Assembly (NCBI GenBank): GCA_016789955.1
Contig: JAEUPB010000030.1
Coordinates: 1 to 64,000, forward strand
Origin: Rubrivivax sp.
Lineage (GTDB): Bacteria > Pseudomonadota > Gammaproteobacteria > Burkholderiales > Burkholderiaceae_C
Length of the DNA stretch: 64,000 nucleotides
Direction of reading: 5' to 3'
Part shown: positions 53,759-61,854 of the stretch, one piece after another
How positions within the stretch are numbered: position 1 is the first letter of the stretch
How the letters are laid out: every line of letters begins with the position of its first letter
Translations under genes and position numbers: made by a program
The notes under the pieces: model-generated
The model's input: only the letters and a program-made list of their open reading frames with translations
The model's database searches: none
What the model was told of the DNA's origin: nothing

Positions 53759-54625
53759 ATGCGCCCGTCGACCGTCCCTGCCACCGCCGCACCGCAACCC
53801 CGACGCTGGCCCGCCCCTCCGTTCATCACCGCCAGCGTGGCGCTGCATGCCGCGGCCGGCGGAACCGCGCTGGCCGTGCCGGGCGCGTGGCCGTGGGCAC
53901 TGGCGGCCGTCGCCGCCAACCAGGCCGCCATCACCGCCGCGGGGCTGCTGCCGCGGGCCGCGCTGCTCGGGCCCAACGTCACGCGCTTGCCGGCCGCCGC
54001 CGCCCGCGGCGCGCTCGCACTGACGATCGACGACGGGCCGGATCCCGAGGTCACGCCGCGCGTGCTCGAGGCGCTGGCCGCGCTGGACGTGCGCGCCACC
54101 TTCTTCTGCGTGGCCGAACGTGCCGCGACGCACCCGCGCCTCGTGCGCGAGATCGTGGCGTTGGGCCACTCGGTGCAGAACCACAGCCACGGCCACCGCC
54201 ACCACTTCGCCTTGCTCGGCCCGCAAGGCATGCGCGACGAGGTGGCGCGGGCGCAGGGCGTGCTCGGTGACCTGACCGGCACCGCACCGCACGCCTTCCG
54301 CGCCCCGGCCGGCCTGCGCAATCCCTTCCTCGACCCCGCGCTGCACGCGCTCGGGCTGCACCTGGTGAGCTGGACGCGCCGCGGCTACGACACCCGCGAG
54401 GCCGATCCGGCGAAGGTGCTGGCGCGTCTGGCGCGTGGCCTGGCCGCCGGCGACATCCTGCTGCTGCACGACGGCCATGCCCGCCGCACCGCGCGCGGCA
54501 TGCCCGTGCTGCTGGAGGTGTTGCCGCCGCTGGTGCAGCAGGCGCGCGCCGCCGGGCTGCGTTTCGAGACGCTGCGCGAGGCGCTGCCGCCGCGGGACAC
54601 GTCGGCAGGAGCCATGGCGCGATGA
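53759..54625 (+). CDS. Polysaccharide deacetylase (NodB-fold) within the polyene cluster
   Basis: The 288-residue protein has two N-terminal hydrophobic segments, then a NodB domain: LTIDDGPDPEVTPRVLEAL (metal-binding DD), SHGHRHH (the HxxxH-like metal triad region), FRAPAGLRNP, and a late DILLLHDGH. It is not a part of the textbook aryl-polyene set; it may deacetylate a sugar or amide in the lipid acceptor. It overlaps the methyltransferase by four bases, so is coexpressed with the operon. Confidence 0.85.
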   Translation: MRPSTVPATAAPQPRRWPAPPFITASVALHAAAGGTALAVPGAWPWALAAVAANQAAITAAGLLPRAALLGPNVTRLPAAAARGALALTIDDGPDPEVTPRVLEALAALDVRATFFCVAERAATHPRLVREIVALGHSVQNHSHGHRHHFALLGPQGMRDEVARAQGVLGDLTGTAPHAFRAPAGLRNPFLDPALHALGLHLVSWTRRGYDTREADPAKVLARLARGLAAGDILLLHDGHARRTARGMPVLLEVLPPLVQQARAAGLRFETLREALPPRDTSAGAMAR

Positions 54626-55395
54626 GGATGGGAGACCTGCCCACCGTGGCCCCCGATGCCGTCTGGCACGCGCTGTGGACGGCCGCCAGCGCGCCGTACC
54701 GCCGCTCGGGCCGCTTCGCCTGGCACTTCGCGCGCGGCAAGCTCACGCGTGACCCGGTTTTCCGTGCGCTGCTCGAGCGCGGCGACTTGGCCCGCGCCGC
54801 GCGCATCGTCGACATCGGCTGCGGACAGGCCCTGATCGCAAGCCTGCTGGCTTGCGCCGCGGAAGCCCGGCGCGCCGGCCGCTGGCCCGCCGAGTGGCCG
54901 GCCACGCCGCAGGCGCTGCAGTACACCGGCGTCGAACTGATGCCGCGCGACGCCGCGCGGGCGGAAGGTGCGCTGCGGTCGATCGCCTGGCCCGGCTCGA
55001 CGCTGGCCGTGCAGTGCGCCGACATGCGCCAGGCCGCGCTGCCGGCCTGCGACGCGGTGGTCATCCTCGACGTGCTGCACTACGTCGACCACGACGCCCA
55101 GGCCGCCGTGTTGCGCCGCGTGCACGGCGCGCTGCGGGCGGGCGGCCCCGGCGGCAAGCTGCTGCTGCGCATCGGCGACGCCGCGCAGCAGCGGGGCTTT
55201 CGCATCAGCCAGTGGGTGGACCGCACCGTCACCCGCATCCGCGGCCACCGCGTGGCGCCGACCTGGGGTCGCACGCTGGAGGCGTGGATCGCCCTGCTGC
55301 AGCAGACCGGATTCGCGGCGCGACCCGTGCCGATGAGCCAGGGCACGCCGTTCGCCAACGTGCTGCTGGTGGCCACCGCGGAGGGCACGCGATGA
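54622..55395 (+). CDS. SAM-dependent methyltransferase of the polyene cluster
   Basis: The 257-residue protein has the SAM-binding Rossmann motif RIVDIGCGQALIASLL (about 60-75), YTGVELMPRDA and VVILDVLHYVDHDA. A long insertion after motif I (AAEARRAGRWPAEWPATPQ) is distinctive. In aryl-polyene clusters the ApeB-type methyltransferase O-methylates the aryl head group. It overlaps the KS gene by four bases. Confidence 0.88.
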   Translation: MRMGDLPTVAPDAVWHALWTAASAPYRRSGRFAWHFARGKLTRDPVFRALLERGDLARAARIVDIGCGQALIASLLACAAEARRAGRWPAEWPATPQALQYTGVELMPRDAARAEGALRSIAWPGSTLAVQCADMRQAALPACDAVVILDVLHYVDHDAQAAVLRRVHGALRAGGPGGKLLLRIGDAAQQRGFRISQWVDRTVTRIRGHRVAPTWGRTLEAWIALLQQTGFAARPVPMSQGTPFANVLLVATAEGTR

Positions 55396-56603
55396 AGCTG
55401 CCGCCGCTGCCGGTGGCCGCGCACACGCTGGTCACCGCGCTGGGCGCCGGCCGCGACACCCACGCGGCCGCGCTGCGCGCCGGCCGCAGCGGGTTGACGC
55501 AGGCGCCGTTCGAGACCTGCACGCTGTCGACCTGGCTGGGCATCGTCGACGGCCTCGACACGGTGCGCATGCCCGCGGGCCTGGAGAGCTGGGACTGCCG
55601 CAACCACCGCCTGGCCGAGCGCGCGCTGCGCAGCGACGGCTTCGATGGCGCGGTGGCCGCTGCCGTGCGCCGCCATGGCGCCGACCGCATCGGCGTGCTG
55701 GTGGGCACTAGCACCTCGGGCATTCTGTCCACCGAGATCGCCTACCGCGAGCGCGACCCCGCCTCCGGCGCGCTGCCGGCGTGGCTGGACTACCAGCGCG
55801 CGCAGGACACGGCCGCCGTGGCCGGCTACGTGCGCGCCGCGCTCGGGCTGGCCGGGCCCTCGTACGTGGTGTCGACAGCCTGCTCGTCCAGCGCCAAGGC
55901 GTACGCGTCGGCGGCGCGGCTGATCACACTGGGTGTCATCGACGCGGCCGTGGTCGGCGGCGTCGACTCGCTGTGCCTGACCACGCTGTACGGCTTCAAC
56001 TCGCTCGAGCTGCTGTCGCCCGCGCCCTGTCGGCCATGGGACGCGGCGCGCAACGGCCTCTCGCTGGGCGAAGGCGCGGCCTTCGCGCTGATCGAGCGCG
56101 ACGCGGCAGCCCCGATGGCGTGGCTGCTGGGCAGCGGCGAGAGCAGCGACGGCCACCACATGAGCAGCCCCCATCCCCAGGGCGCCGGCGCGGCGCTGGC
56201 GATGCGCGCGGCGCTGGCCGCCGCGGGCATCGCGGCCGGCGATGTCGACTACCTGAACCTGCACGGCACCGGCACGCCCAGCAACGACGCCGCCGAGGAC
56301 CTGGCGGTCTGCGAGGTGTTCGGCACCGCGCTGCCCTGCAGTTCCACCAAGGGCGCCACCGGCCATGCGCTGGGCGCGGCGGGCGGCGTGGAGGCATCGA
56401 TCGCGATGCTGGCGCTGGAGCACGGCTGCATGCCGGCCGGCCTGCACGTCACCGAGCCCGATCCCGCCCTGCACGCGGCCTACCTGCGCGAGCCGCGGGT
56501 GCGGCCGCTGCGCGTGGTGGCCAGCAACGCCTTCGGCTTCGGCGGCACCAACGTGTGCCTGCTGTTCGGCCATGCCGACCACACGCCGGGAGCGGGCCGG
56601 TGA
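55392..56603 (+). CDS. Beta-ketoacyl-ACP synthase of the polyene cluster
   Basis: The 403-residue ketosynthase has the full catalytic triad: Cys164 in STACSSSAKA, His291 in LHGTGTPSND and His325 in KGATGHALGAAGG. It ends with NAFGFGGTNVCLLF. It is the only complete KS in the cluster and probably extends the polyene with the chain-length factor that follows. A 70-base REP-like spacer separates it from that gene, unlike the other overlapping junctions. Confidence 0.93.
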   Translation: MKLPPLPVAAHTLVTALGAGRDTHAAALRAGRSGLTQAPFETCTLSTWLGIVDGLDTVRMPAGLESWDCRNHRLAERALRSDGFDGAVAAAVRRHGADRIGVLVGTSTSGILSTEIAYRERDPASGALPAWLDYQRAQDTAAVAGYVRAALGLAGPSYVVSTACSSSAKAYASAARLITLGVIDAAVVGGVDSLCLTTLYGFNSLELLSPAPCRPWDAARNGLSLGEGAAFALIERDAAAPMAWLLGSGESSDGHHMSSPHPQGAGAALAMRAALAAAGIAAGDVDYLNLHGTGTPSNDAAEDLAVCEVFGTALPCSSTKGATGHALGAAGGVEASIAMLALEHGCMPAGLHVTEPDPALHAAYLREPRVRPLRVVASNAFGFGGTNVCLLFGHADHTPGAGR

Positions 56604-56673
56604 GCGCCGCACGGCCGCTCCGAAGGCGCTCGCTCCCCCTCGGGGGGACGGGCCGCAGGCGCTTGGGGGCCCC
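56604..56673. repeat. REP-like GC-rich palindromic spacer inside the polyene operon
   Basis: The 70-base gap between KS and chain-length-factor genes contains CTCCCCCTCGGGGGGACG and a later GCGCTTGGGGGCCCC. It resembles the short repeats dispersed between genes in Burkholderiales genomes. It is the only non-overlapping junction in the second half of the operon. It may insulate or modulate the downstream genes. Confidence 0.45.
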
Positions 56674-57474
56674 ATGACCACCGCGCTGCACGTGGGCGTG
56701 GCCGGCCTCGGCCTGCTGGGCCCGGGCCTGGACGACTGGGCCACCGGCGCGCCGCTGCTCGCCGACCCCTCGCGCTGGACGTCGCGGCCGACGGTGGTGC
56801 CGGCCCCCGCCCGCCTGCCGGCCACCGAACGACGACGCGCCGGCGCGGTAGTGAAGGGCTCGGTGGCCGTGGCCGACCAGGCCTGCGCGATGGCCGGCGT
56901 GGACCCGGCGACGCTGGGATCGGTGTTCGCATCGTCCACCGGCGACCCGCTGAACTGCCACCTGCTGTGCGAGACGCTGGCCACGCCCGAGCGCGCGGTG
57001 TCGCCCACGCGCTTCACGAACTCGGTGCACAACGCGGCCGCCGGCTACTGGCACATCGCCGTGCGCGGCATGAAGCCCTCGGCCAGCCTCGCCAGCTACG
57101 ACGCCACCGCCGCGGCCGGACTCGTGGAGGCGGCGGGCCTGTGCGTGGCGTCCGGCGAGCCGGTGCTCCTGGTGGTGTGCGACCAGCCGTTCCCCTCGCC
57201 GCTCCACGCGCTGCGGCCGCTGCCCGACCTGTTCGCCTGGGCGATGGTGCTGACGCCGGCCGCCGCGGACACGGCGCCACGGTTGGCGATCACCGCTGCC
57301 GGCGACACGGCGACCACGCGCTGCGCCGATGCGGCGCTGGATGCGCTGCGCGCCGGCGCGCCAGCCGCCCGGGCGCTGCCGCTGCTGCAGGCGCTGGCCG
57401 GCCTGTCGCCGTCGACGGCGCTGGTGCTCGAAGGCCCGCCGGGCAGCGTGCTGCGCGTCGAGGTGACGCGATGA
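56674..57474 (+). CDS. Beta-ketoacyl synthase-like chain-length factor
   Basis: The 266-residue protein is a shortened KS-type domain (Ketoacyl-synt_2-like), with FASSTGDPLNCHLLCETL, RFTNSVHNAAAGYWHIA and SLASYDATAAAGLVEAAGL. The active-site Cys of KS is replaced by Tyr/Asp-containing SYDATA, so it is not catalytic on its own. It would pair with the upstream KS to set chain length, as in type II polyketide and aryl-polyene systems (ApeC-like). It overlaps the ApeP-like gene by four bases. Confidence 0.85.
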   Translation: MTTALHVGVAGLGLLGPGLDDWATGAPLLADPSRWTSRPTVVPAPARLPATERRRAGAVVKGSVAVADQACAMAGVDPATLGSVFASSTGDPLNCHLLCETLATPERAVSPTRFTNSVHNAAAGYWHIAVRGMKPSASLASYDATAAAGLVEAAGLCVASGEPVLLVVCDQPFPSPLHALRPLPDLFAWAMVLTPAAADTAPRLAITAAGDTATTRCADAALDALRAGAPAARALPLLQALAGLSPSTALVLEGPPGSVLRVEVTR

Positions 57475-57938
57475 CCGCTGCCGCGCTGGACCACGCCGGC
57501 ATCGCCGCGCGCATCCCGCACGCCGGCGCGATGTGCCTGCTCGACGCGCTGGTCGAGATGTCGGACGAGGGCGTCCGCTGCCGCATCACCGGCCACGCCG
57601 ACGCGGCGCATCCGCTGCGCGGCGCGCGCGGCCTGTCGTCGGCGCACGCGATCGAGTACGCCGCGCAGGCGATGGCGCTGCACGGCGCGCTGATGTCACC
57701 CGCCGACGCGCCGGCGCAGCGGCCCGGCTTCATCGCCAGCGCGCGCGGCGTGCGGCTCCACGTCGACCGCCTCGACGACCGGCCCGGCCCGCTCGTCATC
57801 GGTGCCGTGCGGCAGGCCACCGCAACCGACCAGGCGCTGTACCGGTTCGAACTGCACGATGCACACGGCACGCTGCTCGCGGAAGGCCGCGCCGCGGTGG
57901 TGCTGAATCGGCCGCTGGCGGCCACCCCGGCGCGATGA
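57471..57938 (+). CDS. ApeP-like hot-dog dehydratase
   Basis: The 155-residue protein has IAARIPHAGAMCLLDALVEM with the hot-dog PHAGxMxLLD pattern typical of ApeP/FabA-like dehydratases, then LSSAHAIEYAAQAMALHGAL and VVLNRPL at the end. It works with the ApeI-like protein to form trans polyene double bonds. It overlaps both neighbours by four bases. Confidence 0.88.
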   Translation: MTAAALDHAGIAARIPHAGAMCLLDALVEMSDEGVRCRITGHADAAHPLRGARGLSSAHAIEYAAQAMALHGALMSPADAPAQRPGFIASARGVRLHVDRLDDRPGPLVIGAVRQATATDQALYRFELHDAHGTLLAEGRAAVVLNRPLAATPAR

Positions 57939-58666
57939 GCCTCGCCGGCCGCCGCGCCCTCGTCACCGGCGCCAGCGGCGCGCTCGGGCAGTCCATCGCA
58001 CGCCGGCTCGCCGCCGATGGCGCCGCGCTGCTGCTGCACGCCAACTCACGCGCCGACGCGGTGCAGGCGCTGGCCGAGGAACTGCGCGGCGCCGGCGGCC
58101 AGGCCGACGCGCTGACGTTCGACTTGACCGACGATGCCGCCACCGCGGCCGCCTGCGTCCGCATGCTCGAAGGCGGCGCGGTGCAGATCATCGTCAACAA
58201 CGCCGGGGTGCACGACGACGCCGTGTTCCCCGGCATGAGCGCGGCGCAGTGGCACCGCGTCATCGACGTCTCGTTGCACGGCTTTTTCCGCGTCACGCAG
58301 CCGCTGGTGCTGCCGATGCTGCGCACGCGCTGGGGACGCATCGTCAACGTGTCGTCGGTGTCGGCGCTGGTCGGCAACCGCGGGCAGGTGAACTACGCCG
58401 CCGCGAAAGGTGCGCTGAACAGCGCCACCAAGGCGCTGGCGCTGGAAGTGGCCAGCCGCGGCGTCACCGTCAACGCGGTGGCGCCGGGCATCATCGCCTC
58501 GCCGATGGCCGATGCCGCGTTCGATGCAAGGACCATCGAGCAGATGGTGCCGGCGAAGCGCGCCGGCCGGCCCGAGGAGGTAGCCGACCTGGTCGGCTTC
58601 CTCGCGAGCGACGCGGCCGGCTACATCACCGGCCAGATCATCTCGATCAACGGAGGGATGGTGTGA
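57935..58666 (+). CDS. 3-oxoacyl-ACP reductase (FabG-like SDR)
   Basis: The 243-residue SDR has the NADPH motif VTGASGALGQSIA (9-21), IIVNNAGV, the Ser in NVSSVSAL, and YAAAKGALNS with catalytic Tyr/Lys. It ends GYITGQIISINGG, as in FabG. It reduces the beta-keto intermediate in polyene synthesis. It is the last gene of the operon; the next gene is on the minus strand 10 bases later. Confidence 0.94.
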   Translation: MSLAGRRALVTGASGALGQSIARRLAADGAALLLHANSRADAVQALAEELRGAGGQADALTFDLTDDAATAAACVRMLEGGAVQIIVNNAGVHDDAVFPGMSAAQWHRVIDVSLHGFFRVTQPLVLPMLRTRWGRIVNVSSVSALVGNRGQVNYAAAKGALNSATKALALEVASRGVTVNAVAPGIIASPMADAAFDARTIEQMVPAKRAGRPEEVADLVGFLASDAAGYITGQIISINGGMV

Positions 58667-58676
58667 GCGCCGGGGC

Positions 58677-59399
58677 TCAGCTTCCCCCGAAGATTTCCGC
58701 GAGGTCGACCTCCTCGGGCGTGGTGTCCAGCTTCAGGCTGCTCTCGATGTGGTCGAGGTGCTCGCGCATCAGCTTCTCGGCGCGCGACGGGTCGCGGCGG
58801 GCGATCGCGTCGATGATCTGCGAGTGCTCGTCGGCACGGCAGCTGGTGGCGGTGGGCGCGTCGTAGAGGAAGATGATCAGGCAGGTCAGCGTCGACAGCT
58901 CGCGCATCGAGCGCGCCAGCGACGAGTTGCCCGCCAACTCGGCCACCAGCGTGTGGAACTCGCCGGACAGGCGCACGATCGCGCGCTTGTCGTCGCGGCG
59001 ACGGGCGTCGAGCTCGAGCTCCTGGTGCTGCTTCAGGCGCGCCACCTTCTCGGGCGTGAGGTTCTCGACCAGCCGCCGCAGCAGCGCCGGCTCGATCAGC
59101 CGGCGCGCCTCGAACACGTCGGTGGCCTGCTGGATCGACGGCTTGGCCACGTAGGCCCCGCGCTGCGGGTACAGCTCGACGATCTGCTCGTGCGCCATGC
59201 GCGCCAGCACCTCGCGCACCCGGGCGCGGCTGACGTGGAAGATCTCGGCCAGCCGCTCTTCGACGAGCTTGGTGCCGGGATGCAGCCGGTGCTCGAGGAT
59301 GGCCACGTAGATGCGCTCGTAGATCTCGTCGTTGGCGCCTTCGCGCTCGAGTCGCGCCTGCGAGGCGGCCGGGGTCGTGCGGGTGGTTCGGCTGGGCAT
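58677..59399 (-). CDS. GntR-family regulator with FCD domain
   Basis: The 240-residue regulator has an N-terminal GntR HTH (YERIYVAILEHRLHPGTKLVEERLAEIFHVSRARVREVLARM) and a C-terminal FCD ligand-binding domain (DVFEARRLIEPALLRRLV, FHTLVAELAGNSSLARSM, HSQIIDAIARRD, MREHLDHIESSL). Likely the repressor of the divergent dihydropyrimidinase operon. It lies downstream of the AMDase-like gene on the same strand. Confidence 0.92.
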   Translation of the reverse strand: MPSRTTRTTPAASQARLEREGANDEIYERIYVAILEHRLHPGTKLVEERLAEIFHVSRARVREVLARMAHEQIVELYPQRGAYVAKPSIQQATDVFEARRLIEPALLRRLVENLTPEKVARLKQHQELELDARRRDDKRAIVRLSGEFHTLVAELAGNSSLARSMRELSTLTCLIIFLYDAPTATSCRADEHSQIIDAIARRDPSRAEKLMREHLDHIESSLKLDTTPEEVDLAEIFGGS

Positions 59400-59512
59400 G
59401 TCGGTGTCGGTGTCGGCGCGGCGGGCCGGACTTCGCCGCGAACGCATTGTAGGCAGCGCTGCCGACAATCGTGACGACGCCAGGCGATCACGCGAACTCA
59501 TCGCGGGCCCGC

Positions 59513-60238
59513 TCACCGCCAGCCGAACAGGCGGCCCCAGCCGCGCACCGCCGCGGGATCGGCCCCGGCGGCCCGCAGCAGGCCCCACACGGTGGTGCTC
59601 ACCGTGTCCAGCAGCGGCACGTCGCACTCGGCCTCGATCGCCTCGGCCAGCGGTGCCGCGCGCAGGTTGGTGCAATAGGTCGAGATCGCACCCGGCTGCT
59701 CGGCGGCCACCTCGCGCATCAGCCCCCGCAGACGCTCGGGTTCGACGAGCGCGAAGTCGTGGTTGACGCGGATCCCCAGGTGCCGCTCGGCGACCACCTC
59801 GACGCCGATGGCGCGGTAGTTGTCGACGATGCGCTGCTGCACGTCGGCGGTGTAGGGCGTCACCAGCGCCAGGCGCGTGATGCCGCGCAGCGCGAGCAGT
59901 TCGTTGAGCGCACGCACCGCGGTGGTGGCAGGGATGCCGGTGCGCTCGGTGATGCGCCGGCACAACCGCTCGTCGGTGTCGAAGCCGAGCCAGCCGGCGG
60001 AGGTGCCGCTCCAGCCGATCGCATCGACCCGGGCGTCGGCGAGCAGTTCGGCAGCGGCCAGGATCTTGCTGTCGTCGAACTGCCCGAGCGCCTGGGCCGA
60101 CAGACCGATCTCGGTGACCCGAAAGCGGGCGAAATGTGCACTGCAATCGGGCACTGTCGACACCAGTGCCGACGTAAGCGGTTCCAGCGCGGTGTTGGAC
60201 GACGGCGTCAGCACGCCGAGGCGGATGGGACGGGACAT
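59513..60238 (-). CDS. Asp/Glu racemase-superfamily protein, arylmalonate decarboxylase/maleate isomerase-like
   Basis: The 241-residue protein begins IRLGVLTPSSNTALEP, the hallmark of the maleate isomerase/AMDase group. It has AIGWSGTSAGWLG, with Ser77 in place of the first Cys, and STYCTNLRAA, with Cys189 as the second. Having only one of the two cysteines resembles arylmalonate decarboxylase more than the isomerases. ATG 60238 is chosen for the SRPIRLG start. It is divergent from the hydantoinase genes and upstream of the GntR gene. Confidence 0.8.
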   Translation of the reverse strand: MSRPIRLGVLTPSSNTALEPLTSALVSTVPDCSAHFARFRVTEIGLSAQALGQFDDSKILAAAELLADARVDAIGWSGTSAGWLGFDTDERLCRRITERTGIPATTAVRALNELLALRGITRLALVTPYTADVQQRIVDNYRAIGVEVVAERHLGIRVNHDFALVEPERLRGLMREVAAEQPGAISTYCTNLRAAPLAEAIEAECDVPLLDTVSTTVWGLLRAAGADPAAVRGWGRLFGWR

Positions 60239-60315
60239 GGCAGGCGATGGGTGGGAGGCGATGGTCGATTCTGCGGGCGCCCAGTCTGATCGATTGATGA
60301 CTTGCAATCAAAACT

Positions 60316-60373
60316 GTTGACATTAGTGTAAACACCAAGATGAACAAACAATCTGTCGACCATGATGTCGACA
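60316..60373 (+). promoter_or_regulatory. Two palindromes between the divergent arms (candidate GntR operators)
   Basis: GTTGACATTAGTGTAAAC (60316-60333) is an imperfect palindrome, and TGTCGAC-CATGAT-GTCGACA (60354-60373) is a perfect 7+6+7 palindrome. They lie in a low-GC stretch between the AMDase-like gene and the dihydropyrimidinase. TTGACA could also be a -35 element for the rightward operon. Confidence 0.55.
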
Positions 60374-61824
60374 TTGTTGTGACGAACCTGCAGCCCATGC
60401 CCGCCCCGACCTTCGACCTGGTGATCCGCCATGCCCGCGCGGCCACGGCCAGCGACACGTTCGACACCGACATCGGGATCCGCGACGGCCGCATCGTGAT
60501 GCTCGGCGCCGACTTGCCCGCCGGGGCACGCGAGATCGACGCCGGTGGCCGTGTCGTGACCCCCGGCGGGGTGGACGCGCACTGCCACCTCGACCAGCCG
60601 ATGGCCCCGCCGGTGCGCATGGCCGACGACTTCGACACCGGCACGCGCGCCGCGGCCTGCGGCGGCACCACCACCGTGATCCCCTTCGCGGCGCAGGAGA
60701 AGGGGCAGTCGCTGCGCGCCGCGGTGGCCGACTACCACCACCGCGCCGAGGGCCGCGCGCACGTGGACTACGCCTTCCACCTGATCGTCAGCGACCCCAC
60801 GCCGCAGGTGCTGCTGCACGAGCTGCCCGAGCTGATCCGCGAGGGCTACACGTCGTTCAAGATCTACATGACCTACGACGACCTCAAGCTCGACGACGGC
60901 CAGATCCTCGACGTGCTCGCGGTGGCGCGCGAGCACGGTGCGATGGCCATGATCCACGCCGAGAACGCCGACTGCATCGAGTGGCTGACCAGGCGCCTGG
61001 AGGCCGCCGGCCGCACCGCGCCGCGCTTCCACGCGCACGCCCGGCCGATGCTCGTCGAGCGCGAGGCCACGCACCGCGCGATCTCGCTGGCCGAGCTGGT
61101 CGACGTGCCGATCCTGATCGTGCACGTGTCGGGCCGCGAAGCCGTCGAGCAGATCCGCTGGGCGCGTGCGCACGGCCTCAAGGTCTACGCCGAGACCTGC
61201 CCGCAGTACCTGTTCCTCACCGCCGCCGACCTCGGCATCGACGACAGCTACCACGGCGCCAAGTGCGTCTGCAGCCCGCCGCCGCGCGACCGCCAGAACC
61301 AGGACGTGATCTGGGCCGGCCTCGACGACGGCCTCTTCACGGTGTTCAGCTCCGACCACGCGCCGTTCCGCTATGACGCCCCCGAAGGCAAGAAGCCCGG
61401 CGGCGAGGAGGTCGCCTTCCGCCACATCCCCAACGGCATCCCCGGCATCGAGACGCGGCTGCCGCTGCTCTACAGCGAAGGCGTGCTGGCCGGGCGCATG
61501 ACGCTCGGGCGCTTCGTCGAGCTGACCGCCACCAACCCCGCGAAGGCCTACGGCCTGCATCCCCGCAAGGGCACGATCGCCGTGGGCAGTGACGCGGATC
61601 TGGTGATCTGGGACGAGCGCGAGTTCGTGCTCGACAACTCGATGCTGCACCACGCGGTGGACTACACGCCGTACGCCGGCCAGACGCTGCGCGCGTGGCC
61701 GGGCATGACGCTCGCGCGCGGCGACGTCGTGTGGGACGGCCGTTCGTTCCACCCGCGCCAGGGCCGCGGCCGCTTCCTCGCCTGCAGCACGCCGTCGCTG
61801 ATGCCGCGCGCCACGCCGCGCTGA
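60340..61824 (+). CDS. Dihydropyrimidinase / D-hydantoinase
   Basis: The enzyme hydrolyses cyclic ureides (dihydrouracil, hydantoins). Metal ligands are visible: DAHCHLDQP, carbamylated Lys in TSFKIYMTY, HAEN, VHVSG and the late SSDHAPF. The C-terminal end has a Pro/Arg tail. Starting at 60340 gives 494 residues; ATG 60397 (MPAPTFDLVIRH) gives 475 and fits the family better, leaving the palindromes as untranslated DNA. It heads a rightward operon with a racemase and binding proteins. Confidence 0.93.
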   Translation: MNKQSVDHDVDIVVTNLQPMPAPTFDLVIRHARAATASDTFDTDIGIRDGRIVMLGADLPAGAREIDAGGRVVTPGGVDAHCHLDQPMAPPVRMADDFDTGTRAAACGGTTTVIPFAAQEKGQSLRAAVADYHHRAEGRAHVDYAFHLIVSDPTPQVLLHELPELIREGYTSFKIYMTYDDLKLDDGQILDVLAVAREHGAMAMIHAENADCIEWLTRRLEAAGRTAPRFHAHARPMLVEREATHRAISLAELVDVPILIVHVSGREAVEQIRWARAHGLKVYAETCPQYLFLTAADLGIDDSYHGAKCVCSPPPRDRQNQDVIWAGLDDGLFTVFSSDHAPFRYDAPEGKKPGGEEVAFRHIPNGIPGIETRLPLLYSEGVLAGRMTLGRFVELTATNPAKAYGLHPRKGTIAVGSDADLVIWDEREFVLDNSMLHHAVDYTPYAGQTLRAWPGMTLARGDVVWDGRSFHPRQGRGRFLACSTPSLMPRATPR

Positions 61825-61854
61825 CGCCGCCGCCCGCACCACCGAGACCCCGCG

